64,000 nt of DNA from Ancylomarina salipaludis (GCF_004122035.1 NZ_SAXA01000001.1:310001-374000); one strand, 5' to 3'; numbered from the stretch's first letter, positions 32,279 through 41,883 are shown. The notes: a model not told the origin generated them from the letters alone. Made by a program: numbers and translations.

Positions 32279-33430
32279 CTATTTCTGAGAAATACACTTT
32301 ATAGCTCCGGTTTCCGGATAAAACTCCAAACTATACCCCTCGTGCATCAAAACTTGCGATGGTAAACCAAAAACCTTTCCAAACTGACTGATCAAATGCC
32401 TCTTATGATAGACAACTTGCTTTCCTTTTGAGATCACAACATCAGCCTGCCCCGGCACCCTGTAATATATTAACCGATTAGGAACAACCGTTGGATCTAC
32501 CGGCAAAACAGGCAACTCAGATGTAACACCAAGATTATTCAAATCAATACGCACAGGAACAGCTTTCAAATCATCAGACTCAACAAGTCCTTTCTCTGGT
32601 GAAATACGAAACAAAACACCACCTTTATCTGTAGCAGTAGGTCTATAAGTGAAGTGTCCAGTCTCTAACACTCGAACCTCTTTACCTAAGAAAAGAGACA
32701 GATATTCTTTTTCCAACTTATCCAATTCACGAACAATCACCTCATAAGCTTTTCCATCAGGAGGTAAAACTTCATAATTAGCCGTTAATATTTTAAATCG
32801 GCGTTTTCTCAATTTAAACAATTGATGAGCCGCCTCCTTGGCTTTATCTTCAATCGATTTTGCAAAAGCCTGCTCCTTCATTTCAGGAACTTTAATAAAA
32901 GCAGTATCGGTTTCAACAACCTTAAAAACAGTATCCTTTTTTATCAACAAATTGGGGTCAATTGAAAATTTACCATACTCAATCTCAACATCAACATCCT
33001 CTTGCAATGACTGAGATTCAATCTTATTCTCAACATCCACAGCCTTCATGTTAAAACCTCGAATTAAACCTTCCGGAGTTAATTGAATTAAGTTGGGCTC
33101 ATAATTCTCTACACTTGTCAGTTTATAAAAATGCTGAGGATCAACCTCTCCTTTCTCTGTTAGAGTAATCGATTTAATATTCCAATCAACGGCATCAGAT
33201 GTTATTTTGGGATTTATCCCGATATATTTCTCTGAAAAACCAGCAAATGGTCCAACTTTACGAATTTTCTTTTCAACTATGACATCAACATTTAAAATGG
33301 TTCTTGGCAAAGCATAAACAACTGTTGATGCAACATCTAAATCAGATTTTCGCTTTTGCCCCATAGCTGTCATAAACTGTATACAGCAAACAGCTACCAA
33401 CATTATTTTTACTACAAGTCTAAACATCAC
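32279..33430 (-). CDS. DUF4831 family exported protein
   Basis: A 383-residue protein with a signal peptide (KIMLVAVCCIQFMTAMG). The N-terminal part VVYALPRTILNVDVIVEKKIRKVGPFAGFSEKYIGI is the DUF4831 signature, and the C-terminal half ends with YRVPGQADVVISKGKQVVYHKRHLISQFG. Two in-frame ATGs lie within the first ten codons, so the exact start is uncertain by up to 27 bases. Function unknown, probably periplasmic or on the outer membrane. It is 36 bases downstream of the nnr gene and probably co-transcribed. Confidence 0.82.
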   Translation of the reverse strand: MMFRLVVKIMLVAVCCIQFMTAMGQKRKSDLDVASTVVYALPRTILNVDVIVEKKIRKVGPFAGFSEKYIGINPKITSDAVDWNIKSITLTEKGEVDPQHFYKLTSVENYEPNLIQLTPEGLIRGFNMKAVDVENKIESQSLQEDVDVEIEYGKFSIDPNLLIKKDTVFKVVETDTAFIKVPEMKEQAFAKSIEDKAKEAAHQLFKLRKRRFKILTANYEVLPPDGKAYEVIVRELDKLEKEYLSLFLGKEVRVLETGHFTYRPTATDKGGVLFRISPEKGLVESDDLKAVPVRIDLNNLGVTSELPVLPVDPTVVPNRLIYYRVPGQADVVISKGKQVVYHKRHLISQFGKVFGLPSQVLMHEGYSLEFYPETGAIKCISQK

Positions 33431-33466
33431 ATTATATATTACAAATTACATTTTAGGCTAATCACC

Positions 33467-34978
33467 TTAGTCTCTTAATTTTTTCCAGGCCTTGGACAGA
33501 TACTCTACAATATCACCTGCTATTAGTGCTTCCTGTCCCAACTCTTCAGCAGCCAAATCTCCAGCTAATCCGTGTACATAAACACCAATCAGTGCAGCGT
33601 CAGATGAAGAATACCCCTGTGACAACAAAGATAATATTATTCCTGTGAGAACATCTCCACTTCCAGCAGTTGCCATTCCCGGGTTTCCGGTTGGATTAAA
33701 ATAACAACGGCCTTTTTCATCCGTTATTGCTGTAAAAGCACCTTTTAACACCATTACGACAGCTTTCTTTTTTGAAAAATCACGTTGTTTTGTATTCCTA
33801 TCAAAAGCGCCATAACTTTTTCCCAATAATCGTTCAAATTCCTTAATATGAGGTGTCAAAATCGATCCTTTAGGCAAACGTTCTTTCAGAGCTTGATTTT
33901 GTCCAATAATATTAAGAGCATCAGCATCTAGCACCAGGGGTTTATCACATTCTTCAATCAGCTCGTCAAGTGCTCTTACTGAATTGTGTTTTGTATCAAT
34001 TCCTGGCCCAATACCAATAGCATCAAAATCTTCCAAATTCGGATACTCCGTAAAAATAATATCCGAACGATCGATACTGACCATTGATTCGGGAACAGCA
34101 GTCTGCATAATATCATAACCCAAGCGTGGAATATGTGTACTCAATAAACCAATACCCGAACGCAAAGCCGCCTTCGATGCTAAAATTGCAGCACCCATTT
34201 TTCCGTAACTTCCACTAATCAACAGTCCATGTCCATAATTGCCCTTATGGCTAAATCGTCCTCGTTTTTTTAGTCGATTTTTGATGAAATTTTCGTCAAC
34301 AAGTTGGTAAGGACTCTCCATCTCATTAATAATACGCGAGTGCAAGCCTATAGGCAATACGTGCCAATTACCAACACAATCAATATTTTCAGGAAAAAGA
34401 AAAGATAATTTTGGAAATTGAAAACTAAGTGTATGATCAGCATGAATACAATGATTCAGATTATTTAAGGAATTATCTTCACCAAACAGACCCGATGGAA
34501 TATCAATAGCTATAACCTCTGCTTTTGAAGCATTGATATATAAAACCAACTCCTTAATTAATCCATCAAGAATTCTGGACAAACCAGAACCCAAAAGTGC
34601 ATCAACAACAACACTATCATCAAAAATTATGGGAAAATCATTAGAATTTGAGATATCAAAAATAGAAACCAAATTTTGAATTTTTAATCGATCAAGATTC
34701 ATCTGGCAATCAACAGACAAATTCTGGCTCACATTAACAAGATACACTTCAACTTGATACTTCGCCTCTGAAAGCAAACGTGCCAAAGCCAAACCATCCC
34801 CTCCATTATTTCCTGACCCAACAAATATTATAAAATTCTGCTCTTCAGAATATCGTTTTTCTATCCAAAAAAAAAGTTGTGTAGCTGCCCTTTCCATCAA
34901 ATCGATAGAAGCTATAGGCTCATTTGCAATACTATATGCATCAATTTGAGCAATCTGCTTCGAAGTGAATATTTTCAT
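33467..34978 (-). CDS. nnr: Bifunctional NAD(P)H-hydrate epimerase / ADP-dependent dehydratase
   Basis: A 503-residue fusion. The N-terminal YjeF domain (1-210) shows IFVGSGNNGGDGLALARLL and VVDALLGSGLSR, AIDIPSGLFGED. The C-terminal ribokinase-like dehydratase domain (about 225-500) shows KGNYGHGLLISGSYGKMGAAILASKAALRSG, VLDADALNII and GNPGMATAGSGDVLTGI. Together they epimerise and dehydrate damaged NAD(P)HX back to NAD(P)H in the cytoplasm. Domain order and length equal E. coli Nnr. It is divergent from the peptide transporter. Confidence 0.95.
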   Translation of the reverse strand: MKIFTSKQIAQIDAYSIANEPIASIDLMERAATQLFFWIEKRYSEEQNFIIFVGSGNNGGDGLALARLLSEAKYQVEVYLVNVSQNLSVDCQMNLDRLKIQNLVSIFDISNSNDFPIIFDDSVVVDALLGSGLSRILDGLIKELVLYINASKAEVIAIDIPSGLFGEDNSLNNLNHCIHADHTLSFQFPKLSFLFPENIDCVGNWHVLPIGLHSRIINEMESPYQLVDENFIKNRLKKRGRFSHKGNYGHGLLISGSYGKMGAAILASKAALRSGIGLLSTHIPRLGYDIMQTAVPESMVSIDRSDIIFTEYPNLEDFDAIGIGPGIDTKHNSVRALDELIEECDKPLVLDADALNIIGQNQALKERLPKGSILTPHIKEFERLLGKSYGAFDRNTKQRDFSKKKAVVMVLKGAFTAITDEKGRCYFNPTGNPGMATAGSGDVLTGIILSLLSQGYSSSDAALIGVYVHGLAGDLAAEELGQEALIAGDIVEYLSKAWKKLRD

Positions 34979-35110
34979 AAAAGAGAATTTTTTCTTATCA
35001 TTTCTTTTTTCTCACTATCAAAGATAAAACATTAAGAAATGTATATTACGGAAACGATTTAAATTAATATCATAAAACCCGAAATTCTCTAATGCCTTAC
35101 ATTATTTTTA

Positions 35111-35118
35111 TATATTTG
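35111..35118 (+). promoter_or_regulatory. Putative -7 box of the POT transporter gene
   Basis: TATATTTG matches TAnnTTTG exactly, 50 bases before the start codon. No good -33 element is seen. Confidence 0.45.
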
Positions 35119-35167
35119 TCCATCTCTGAAAATAAATAACAACTATTATAAATTAAAACGACAACTT

Positions 35168-36682
35168 ATGTTTAAAGGACACCCGAAGGGTCTAATTCCA
35201 GCCGCATTAGCTAATATGGGCGAAAGATTCGGATTCTATACCATGATGGCAATTTTGGTATTATTTTTACAAGCTAAATTTGGATTAGATGGAACTGATG
35301 CTGGTTGGATCTATGCAACGTTCTATTCTTCAATTTATTTTCTTGCTATTGTTGGTGGTATTATTGCTGATAGAACAAAAAACTACAAAGGAACTATTCT
35401 AGCAGGTTTATTAATGATGGCTTTTGGATACGTATTACTTGCTATTCCAACTCCAACTCCAGTTCCAAACTTAACTTTATACCTAGCAGCAACATGTGTT
35501 GCATTAGCTGTAATTGCATTTGGTAATGGTTTATTCAAAGGTAACTTACAAGCACTAGTTGGTCAGATGTATGATGATCCAAAATACGATAAAGTTAGAG
35601 ACTCTGGTTTCTCTTTATTCTATATGTTTATCAATGTTGGTGGTATTTTTGCGCCAATGATCGCTCCAAGTATCAGAAGTTGGTGGTTAGCAAGAGCTGG
35701 TTACCAATACAATGCCAATCTTCCTGAATTATGTCATCAACACCTAGGTGGTACGCTTACAGAAAAAGCAGCGGAAAGATTTCATGAAATTGCAAACCAG
35801 GTAAGTGCCACTCCTATTACTGACTATACTGTTTTTTGTAATGACTACTTAAATGTATTTAACGAAGGTTTCCATTATGCATTTGCTGTAGCAATTGTTG
35901 CTATGTTAATTTCATTGGCTATCTATCTTAAAAATAAAGCTAACTTCCCAGATCCTGCGAAAAAAGCTGCTGAAGCTAAAGCAAACAACACGGTAACTCA
36001 AATGGATATTAAAGAAGTTAAGCAAAGAATCTACGCTTTATTAGCAGTATTCGGTGTGGTTATCTTCTTCTGGTTCTCATTCCACCAAAATGGTTTAACG
36101 CTTACCATGTTTGCTAGAGATTATACTGTACTTAATATTGGTGGCTTTAGTTTTGATCCAGAGATTTTCCAATCGATGAATCCATTCTTTGTGGTAGCCT
36201 TAACTCCAATTGTTGTAGGTATCTTCGGATGGTTACGTAACCGTGGCATTGAGCCATCTACTCCTAAGAAGATTGCAATCGGTATGTTTATCGCTGCATT
36301 GGCTTATGTATTGATGACTCTGGGATCTCTTAATGTACCATTATTCTCTGAAGTAACTGAAATGGGTGGTCTTCCTGAGGCTGCTAAAGTAACTCCATTC
36401 CTATTGATTGGTGCTTACTTCATCCTTACAGTAGCTGAGCTTTTCATTAGTCCTCTTGGAATTTCTTTCGTATCGAAAGTAGCTCCTCCTCAGTATCAAG
36501 GTCTAATGCAAGGTCTTTGGTTAGGTGCTACAGGTGCTGGTAACCAATTATTAGTATTTGGTGCAATGCTATATGCTGGTGTACCTATTTGGTTAACCTG
36601 GACAGTATTCATCGTAGCATGTGCGATTTCAATGATCATCATGCTTGTTATGGTTAAATGGTTAGAAAGAGTTTCTCAATAA
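35168..36682 (+). CDS. POT-family peptide MFS transporter
   Basis: A 504-residue proton-coupled oligopeptide transporter with about 12-14 membrane helices. ALANMGERFGFYTMMAIL occupies the first helix, where the POT signature ExxER normally lies, but the first Glu is replaced by Asn (N-M-G-E-R). GGIIADRTKNYKGTILAGL is the MFS loop between helices 2 and 3, and GNGLFKGNLQALVGQMYD is the PTR2-type segment. It is expected to import di- and tripeptides. It ends in a strong terminator and stands alone. With the surface M28 peptidase it fits a peptide-consuming life. Confidence 0.9.
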   Translation: MFKGHPKGLIPAALANMGERFGFYTMMAILVLFLQAKFGLDGTDAGWIYATFYSSIYFLAIVGGIIADRTKNYKGTILAGLLMMAFGYVLLAIPTPTPVPNLTLYLAATCVALAVIAFGNGLFKGNLQALVGQMYDDPKYDKVRDSGFSLFYMFINVGGIFAPMIAPSIRSWWLARAGYQYNANLPELCHQHLGGTLTEKAAERFHEIANQVSATPITDYTVFCNDYLNVFNEGFHYAFAVAIVAMLISLAIYLKNKANFPDPAKKAAEAKANNTVTQMDIKEVKQRIYALLAVFGVVIFFWFSFHQNGLTLTMFARDYTVLNIGGFSFDPEIFQSMNPFFVVALTPIVVGIFGWLRNRGIEPSTPKKIAIGMFIAALAYVLMTLGSLNVPLFSEVTEMGGLPEAAKVTPFLLIGAYFILTVAELFISPLGISFVSKVAPPQYQGLMQGLWLGATGAGNQLLVFGAMLYAGVPIWLTWTVFIVACAISMIIMLVMVKWLERVSQ

Positions 36683-36703
36683 GAAATTTTCCTATCATAT
36701 ATG

Positions 36704-36738
36704 AAAAGGATGTCCAATTGGGCATCCTTTTTTTTTTG
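36704..36738 (+). terminator. Terminator of the POT transporter gene
   Basis: AAAAGGATGTCC (36704-36715) pairs with GGGCATCCTTTT with one G-T pair, loop AATT, then a long T run. Confidence 0.85.
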
Positions 36739-36838
36739 CTCTATACTCTTATAAAAAATTACAATATTAATTGAAAGTCATATTTAAAGACAAAAAGGTA
36801 TTTTATTCTATCTTTGAAATGAATTTAAATATCAAAAG

Positions 36839-37147
36839 ATGCTTCAAAAACTTAAAAATAGATGGAAAATCGAGTCCAACTTCCAATTCATATTAATCCT
36901 TATTACTTTTTCTGTAACAGGAAGCCTCGCAGTAATGGTGCGTCGTCCCATATTTGAATATTTAAGTATTGACTCAACAACAAGCCTTTGGATAAAAATT
37001 CCAATGAGTATTTTAATCATTACCCCCTCTTATCAGGTTTTACTTGTTATTGTAGGCTCAGTATTAGGTCAACACAAATTCTTTTGGGCTTTTGAAAAGA
37101 AAATGCTTAATCGGTTTCAATTCAAGAAAAAGAAAATTGATGCTTAA
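36839..37147 (+). CDS. Small membrane protein, DUF6787-like
   Basis: A 102-residue protein. LQKLKNRWKIESNFQFILILITFSVTGSLAVMVRRP, a second hydrophobic segment (IPMSILIITPSYQVLLVIVGSVLG, about 55-78) and the ending GQHKFFWAFEKKMLNRF match a small Bacteroidota family (DUF6787). It is predicted to cross the membrane twice with both ends inside. It lies 32 bases before hemF on the same strand and may be co-transcribed with the heme genes. TATCTTTG at 36809-36816 could be its -7 box. Function unknown. Confidence 0.7.
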   Translation: MLQKLKNRWKIESNFQFILILITFSVTGSLAVMVRRPIFEYLSIDSTTSLWIKIPMSILIITPSYQVLLVIVGSVLGQHKFFWAFEKKMLNRFQFKKKKIDA

Positions 37148-37179
37148 GCACTAAGAGAATCGATCAAAAAATATCAAAT

Positions 37180-38094
37180 ATGAAAACCGCTCAAATGACT
37201 AAAGAACAAATAGCTGATCAATTTAAAGCACTTCAAAATACAATCACACAAACTCTGGAAACTGCTGACGCAAAAGCCAAATTTAAAGAAGACACTTGGA
37301 ATCGGGAAGGTGGCGGCGGTGGAAGAAGCCGAATCATCGCAAATGGTAATATTATTGAAAAAGGTGGCGTTAACTTTTCTGCCGTACATGGTCGTTTACC
37401 TCAAAAAATTAAATCGAAACTTAAAATCGAATGTGATGATTTCTTTGCCACAGGAGTTTCGCTTATCATGCACCCCGAAAACCCACATGTTCCTATTGTC
37501 CATATGAATGTTCGTTACTTCGAGCTTACCGATGGAAATTATTGGTTTGGTGGTGGAATTGACTTAACCCCTATTTACATTGACAAAAAAGAAGCTGCTG
37601 ATTTTCATCAGGCATTAAAATTAATCTGCGATAAGCATCATCCTGAATTCTATTCAAAATTTAAAACCTGGGCTGATGATTATTTCTTCCTGACTCACAG
37701 AAATGAAACCAGAGGAGTTGGCGGAATCTTCTTTGATCATTTAAATGAATCAACAGGTTTATCTAAAAACGAAATTTTCAATTTTGTTATTGAAATTGGA
37801 CAACTTTTTGCGCCTCTTTATGCCAAAATTATGACGAAGAACGCCAAAAAGTCTTATAACGCACAAGAGAAAGACTGGCAGTTGCATCGCCGTGGCCGAT
37901 ATGTCGAATTTAATCTTCTGCAGGATAAAGGAACCCGATTTGGAATAGATACCAATGGTCGAGCTGAATCTATTTTGGTAAGTATGCCTCCTGAAGTAAA
38001 ATGGACTTATCAATACGAAATTGAAGCAAACTCTCCTGAAGATAAAACCATTAAACTTTTAAAAAAAGGAATTAACTGGATTGAATATTCATAG
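37180..38094 (+). CDS. hemF: Oxygen-dependent coproporphyrinogen III oxidase HemF
   Basis: A 304-residue HemF of normal length. The conserved glycine-rich RNREGGGGGRSRII-like segment near residue 43 (here WNREGGGGGRSR), VPIVHMNVRYFEL, WFGGGIDLTPIY, ETRGVGGIFFDHL and GRYVEFNLLQDKGTRFG are all present. It decarboxylates coproporphyrinogen III to protoporphyrinogen IX using O2. Its presence in a genome with ferredoxin-type oxidoreductases and hydrogenase maturases shows adaptation to oxic as well as anoxic conditions. hemH follows in the same direction. Confidence 0.96.
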   Translation: MKTAQMTKEQIADQFKALQNTITQTLETADAKAKFKEDTWNREGGGGGRSRIIANGNIIEKGGVNFSAVHGRLPQKIKSKLKIECDDFFATGVSLIMHPENPHVPIVHMNVRYFELTDGNYWFGGGIDLTPIYIDKKEAADFHQALKLICDKHHPEFYSKFKTWADDYFFLTHRNETRGVGGIFFDHLNESTGLSKNEIFNFVIEIGQLFAPLYAKIMTKNAKKSYNAQEKDWQLHRRGRYVEFNLLQDKGTRFGIDTNGRAESILVSMPPEVKWTYQYEIEANSPEDKTIKLLKKGINWIEYS

Positions 38095-38169
38095 AGAAAA
38101 TAAATGCGCTTGCTCATTGATTCATTTTTAAATATCTTCACACAAGCACATCCTACTTATACAGCGAAA

Positions 38170-39183
38170 ATGAATAAAAAAACGACCGTTCTTCTTATCA
38201 ATCTTGGAACTCCACAAAGTCCGAATGTTAGTGATGTTCGATCCTATCTAAAAGAATTTCTAAATGATAAACGGGTTATTGATATTCCATGGCTTCTTAG
38301 AAAAATCTTAGTGAATCTGATCATTATCCCTTTCAGGGCAAAATCTTCATCTAAAATCTACAAAAAGCTATGGACTCCTGAAGGTTCTCCCTTACTAATT
38401 TATGGCGAGAATGTTAAAGCCATGCTTCAGGCAGAATTGGGCGATGAATATAAAGTTGAATTGGCAATGCGATATAAAGAACCTTCCTTACCCAGTGTTC
38501 TTAATAAGATCAAAAATGAAATGCCTGAACGCTTAGTTATTTTCCCCATGTATCCACAATACGCGTCTTCATCAACCGGATCGACTATTGAACGGGTAAT
38601 GGAACTAATGAAGCCATGGGAAGTCATTCCGGAGGTCAATATCATCAATCAGTTTTTTGAAGATCCCGATTATATCAAAATCATTGCGAACAACGCATTG
38701 AAACACGACTTAGCAACATTTGATCACTTTGTCTTTTCATTTCATGGTTTGCCTATCAGACAAATTAACAAGGTACACCCTGGACGAAATTGCAAAACCT
38801 GTAATTGTGACAAAACGTTTAATCGTGAAACCGATTATTATTGCTACAAAGCCACTTGTTATGAAAACGCAAGGCTTATTGCAAATGAACTCAACATTCC
38901 TCAGAACAAATATACCGTTGCTTTTCAATCGAGATTGGATAAAGATTGGCTGGAACCATTTGCTGATAAGCTAATGGTTAAGTTAGCACAGGAGGGTAAG
39001 AAAAATATTATGGTATTCAGTCCAGCTTTTGTTGCCGATTGTTTGGAAACAACCATCGAAATTGGAGGTGAATTCACCGAGCTATTCACTGAAAATGGGG
39101 GTGAAAAATTAGTTCTTGTTGAGAGCCTTAACGATCATCCGGACTGGATTAAAACAATTAAAAAACTTATTCTCAATCAATAA
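38170..39183 (+). CDS. hemH: Ferrochelatase HemH
   Basis: A 337-residue ferrochelatase. The start at MNKKTTVLLINLGTPQSP is chosen because it gives the canonical N-terminus; an ATG 66 bases upstream would add a non-conserved hydrophobic leader. VFSFHGLPIRQ carries the metal-binding His, and SPAFVADCLETTIEIGGE the second active-site Glu. Between them lies a cysteine-rich segment (NCKTCNC then YYCYKATCY) longer than in E. coli HemH. It inserts Fe2+ in the last step of protoheme synthesis. It is 75 bases after hemF. Confidence 0.94.
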   Translation: MNKKTTVLLINLGTPQSPNVSDVRSYLKEFLNDKRVIDIPWLLRKILVNLIIIPFRAKSSSKIYKKLWTPEGSPLLIYGENVKAMLQAELGDEYKVELAMRYKEPSLPSVLNKIKNEMPERLVIFPMYPQYASSSTGSTIERVMELMKPWEVIPEVNIINQFFEDPDYIKIIANNALKHDLATFDHFVFSFHGLPIRQINKVHPGRNCKTCNCDKTFNRETDYYCYKATCYENARLIANELNIPQNKYTVAFQSRLDKDWLEPFADKLMVKLAQEGKKNIMVFSPAFVADCLETTIEIGGEFTELFTENGGEKLVLVESLNDHPDWIKTIKKLILNQ

Positions 39184-39202
39184 AAAAACAAATTCTACAA
39201 GA

Positions 39203-39235
39203 TAAAAAAAGAGCCATCCTTAAAAGATGGCTCTT
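39203..39235 (-). terminator. Terminator of aspA (also faces hemH)
   Basis: AAGAGCCATC (39209-39218) pairs with GATGGCTCTT (39226-39235). The A run at 39204-39210 gives a strong T tract on the minus strand; the plus side is weaker. Confidence 0.85.
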
Positions 39236-39258
39236 ACTATATAATACAATTGCAACAA

Positions 39259-40665
39259 TTAAGCTTTAATAAATTTCTGAGGCTTAATCATACGCTCTGG
39301 TGCAAGAATCTCATCAAGCTTCTCTTTCGACAATAAGCCTTCTTCAAGAATCAAATCGTAAACACTTCTGTTTTCAGCCAAGGCACGTTTTGCAATTCTT
39401 GATGATGCTTCGTAACCTAAAGTTGGATTCACAGCTGTTACAATACCAATACTATTCAACACCATTTCTTTACAGTGCTCAACATTAGCAGTGATACCAT
39501 CGATACAACGCTCTTTTAATGTTGACATACCACTCTCCAACATTTCCATAGATTCCAACATGGCACGAACCATTACAGGCTCCATAACATTTAATTCCAA
39601 CTGTCCGGCTTCAGCAGCAAAAGTAACAGTTAAATCGTTACCAATCACCTTATAAGCAATTTGGTTCACAACCTCAGGAATCACAGGATTTACTTTACCT
39701 GGCATGATAGAAGAACCTGGCTGCATTTTTGGCAAATTAATCTCGTTGAATCCACAACGAGGTCCTGAAGAAAGTAAACGTAAATCGTTACAAATCTTAG
39801 AAAGCTTAATTGCTAAACGCTTAATAGCTGATGAATACATCACATAAGAACCTGTATCAGGAGTCGCCTCAATAAGGTTACCTGCCAATACGATTTCCAT
39901 TTCTGTAATATCACGTAAGTGCTTAATACATTTCTCAGAATATTCAGGTTCAGAATTGATACCCGTTCCGATTGCTGTAGCACCCATATTCACTTCTAAG
40001 AATAATTTTGCATTTTCGTTAAGACGTAGAATCTCTTCTTCCAAGTTTACAGCCCATGCTTCGAACTCCTGTCCTAAAGTCATTGGTACCGCATCTTGCA
40101 ACTGAGTACGACCCATTTTCAAAACATCCTTAAACTCTTCACCTTTAGCTCGGAAAGAAGCAATTAACTCTTTCAAATTCGCAACCAAAGCTTCATTTTT
40201 AAGAATCAAACCAATCTTGATACCAGTAGGATAAGCATCATTAGTCGATTGAGAAAGGTTAACGTGATTGTTTGGGTGACATTTCTCATAATCACCTTTT
40301 TCAAAACCCATGATTTCTAAAGCACGGTTTGCAATCACCTCATTCGCATTCATATTGGTTGAGGTACCAGCCCCACCCTGGATCATATCAACTGGAAATT
40401 CTTCTATAAGTTTTCCATCGATAATTTCCTGACAAGCTTCAGTAATAGCAGCAGTCAATTCATCTGATAATAATCCTAAATCGTTATTTGCTTTTGCTGC
40501 AGCCCATTTTACCATGGCTAGAGCTTTAATGTATTTTGGATATGCACTAAGCTTTACACCACAAATATCAAAATTTTCTACTGCTCGCAGGGTCTGAATT
40601 CCATAATATGCTTCAGCTGGAACTTCTTTATAACCTAATAAATCGTGTTCTGTTCTTGTCTTCAT
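39259..40665 (-). CDS. aspA: Aspartate ammonia-lyase AspA
   Basis: A 468-residue aspartase/fumarase-superfamily enzyme. RTEHDLLGYKEVPAEAYYGIQTLRA is the N-terminal signature, followed by GGAGTSTNMNANEVIANRA and the flexible active-site loop GSSIMPGKVNPVIPE that carries the catalytic Ser. The features separating aspartase from fumarase (length, YYGIQT start) favour AspA. It deaminates aspartate to fumarate and ammonia, feeding fumarate respiration or amino-acid fermentation. It is a single-gene unit with a strong terminator. Confidence 0.93.
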   Translation of the reverse strand: MKTRTEHDLLGYKEVPAEAYYGIQTLRAVENFDICGVKLSAYPKYIKALAMVKWAAAKANNDLGLLSDELTAAITEACQEIIDGKLIEEFPVDMIQGGAGTSTNMNANEVIANRALEIMGFEKGDYEKCHPNNHVNLSQSTNDAYPTGIKIGLILKNEALVANLKELIASFRAKGEEFKDVLKMGRTQLQDAVPMTLGQEFEAWAVNLEEEILRLNENAKLFLEVNMGATAIGTGINSEPEYSEKCIKHLRDITEMEIVLAGNLIEATPDTGSYVMYSSAIKRLAIKLSKICNDLRLLSSGPRCGFNEINLPKMQPGSSIMPGKVNPVIPEVVNQIAYKVIGNDLTVTFAAEAGQLELNVMEPVMVRAMLESMEMLESGMSTLKERCIDGITANVEHCKEMVLNSIGIVTAVNPTLGYEASSRIAKRALAENRSVYDLILEEGLLSKEKLDEILAPERMIKPQKFIKA

Positions 40666-40960
40666 ATGTTAATGCTTTAGCTTCAATACCACCTCCGAAA
40701 AGGCAATAAATCGCGTCTTTTTTTAGATAATTTTATTCAGCAAATGTAAAGTTTCATTCAGATTTTGTCCACTAATTAAATGCAATTTCGATTTCCACAT
40801 TTACGAAACAATATTTCAATAATAAATCGCTGAAAAACTACACATTACAACATAAACAACTATAGCTTTAATTCACATAAATATCAATTTCAAAAATGTT
40901 TTTCAACAGAAAACAATCGTTTTCGTAAAATTACAACGCGAATCAGAATAAATAAAACCT
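40666..40960. other. Intergenic region upstream of aspA
   Basis: No gene. On the minus strand TACATTTG (40748-40741) matches TAnnTTTG and is the likely aspA -7 box, with a poor -33 element. The rest is AT-rich without visible structure. Confidence 0.5.
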
Positions 40961-40999
40961 AAAAACAAAAAAGGAGCAAATTGTGAATTTGCTCCTTTT
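40961..40999 (-). terminator. Terminator of the DUF4494 gene
   Basis: A 14-bp stem (40969-40982 with 40986-40999), loop GTG, with an A-rich run on the plus strand giving T-rich minus-strand sequence. Confidence 0.85.
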
Positions 41000-41018
41000 A
41001 TATTTGGGACTAATTAAT

Positions 41019-41507
41019 TTAGTCTTCGACTTCGACAAGCGGTTTTAAATTTTCAGGAATTTCCTCATTTAGCTCATCCTTAAAAAATGGAAACACATCC
41101 ATAATCGGACTCTCAGCAACTGATGGAATTTCAAAAGGAACAATCATGTCGCTTAAACCTTCAGTTAAATATTCGTAAGCATCTTTTACATTATTGGCCT
41201 CAACCAACATGTAGTTATTTGATTTTTTCTCTTTACCAGATTCCTCATCAACAGAAACAAAAGTTGTTTTGGCTTTAAACCAACGATCTCCATTCTCATT
41301 CGGAAACAATTCACTAACATTCGACTTACTAATATTAGTCACAATAAAATCACTATGAATCATCTTCTCCAATTCGGTATGAATACGAGCTTCTGCTTCA
41401 GTAAAAGAAACAGCATCTACCAAATAGGGCTCTGTAACTTTCTTTTCTTTACCGTTTTCGTCAATTTTAACATATTTCACTTTACATTCAAACCAATTGT
41501 TAGTCAT
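41019..41507 (-). CDS. DUF4494 family protein
   Basis: A 162-residue cytoplasmic protein of a Bacteroidota-only family. It is built of two similar halves: WFECKVKYVKIDENGKEKKVTEPYLVDAVSFTEAEARI and WFKAKTTFVSVDEESGKEKKSNNYMLVEANNVKDAYEYL, each a W-F-x-x-K strand, a KEKK turn and a helix. The internal duplication is plain by eye. Function unknown. It has its own terminator. Confidence 0.85.
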   Translation of the reverse strand: MTNNWFECKVKYVKIDENGKEKKVTEPYLVDAVSFTEAEARIHTELEKMIHSDFIVTNISKSNVSELFPNENGDRWFKAKTTFVSVDEESGKEKKSNNYMLVEANNVKDAYEYLTEGLSDMIVPFEIPSVAESPIMDVFPFFKDELNEEIPENLKPLVEVED

Positions 41508-41883
41508 AGTATGGTATTTTTATATGATTAAAGATTCAATTTCTCCTTATTTCTGAAAGGCAGACAAAGATACTATTCTGAATTCAAATACACTTGGGAA
41601 AATTTGTGATTAATTATTGCTTAGTCGGCCCTTTTTTTTCAAAAAAATCAGGAAACAAATTCTAAACAGAATATATTTCAATAAATAATTATCTGAAATT
41701 AGACTTCTGAAAAGCCCTGAAACAGGCATATTCGCATTTTCAGGCAAGAATTAACAATCAAATTTATTTTTTTTGAAAAAAATATCTAAAGCTAACTCAC
41801 TAATAAACAAAGACACCAATTCTCAAACAAAATATTTTAAATCAAAATTCAAGATCCTCCTTTTTTTTATTCAGAAATGACAC
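41508..41883. other. Intergenic region upstream of the first tRNA-Met
   Basis: No gene or repeat seen. It is AT-rich, with a TATCTTTG (minus strand, 41572-41565) that may be the -7 box of the DUF4494 gene. Confidence 0.5.
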
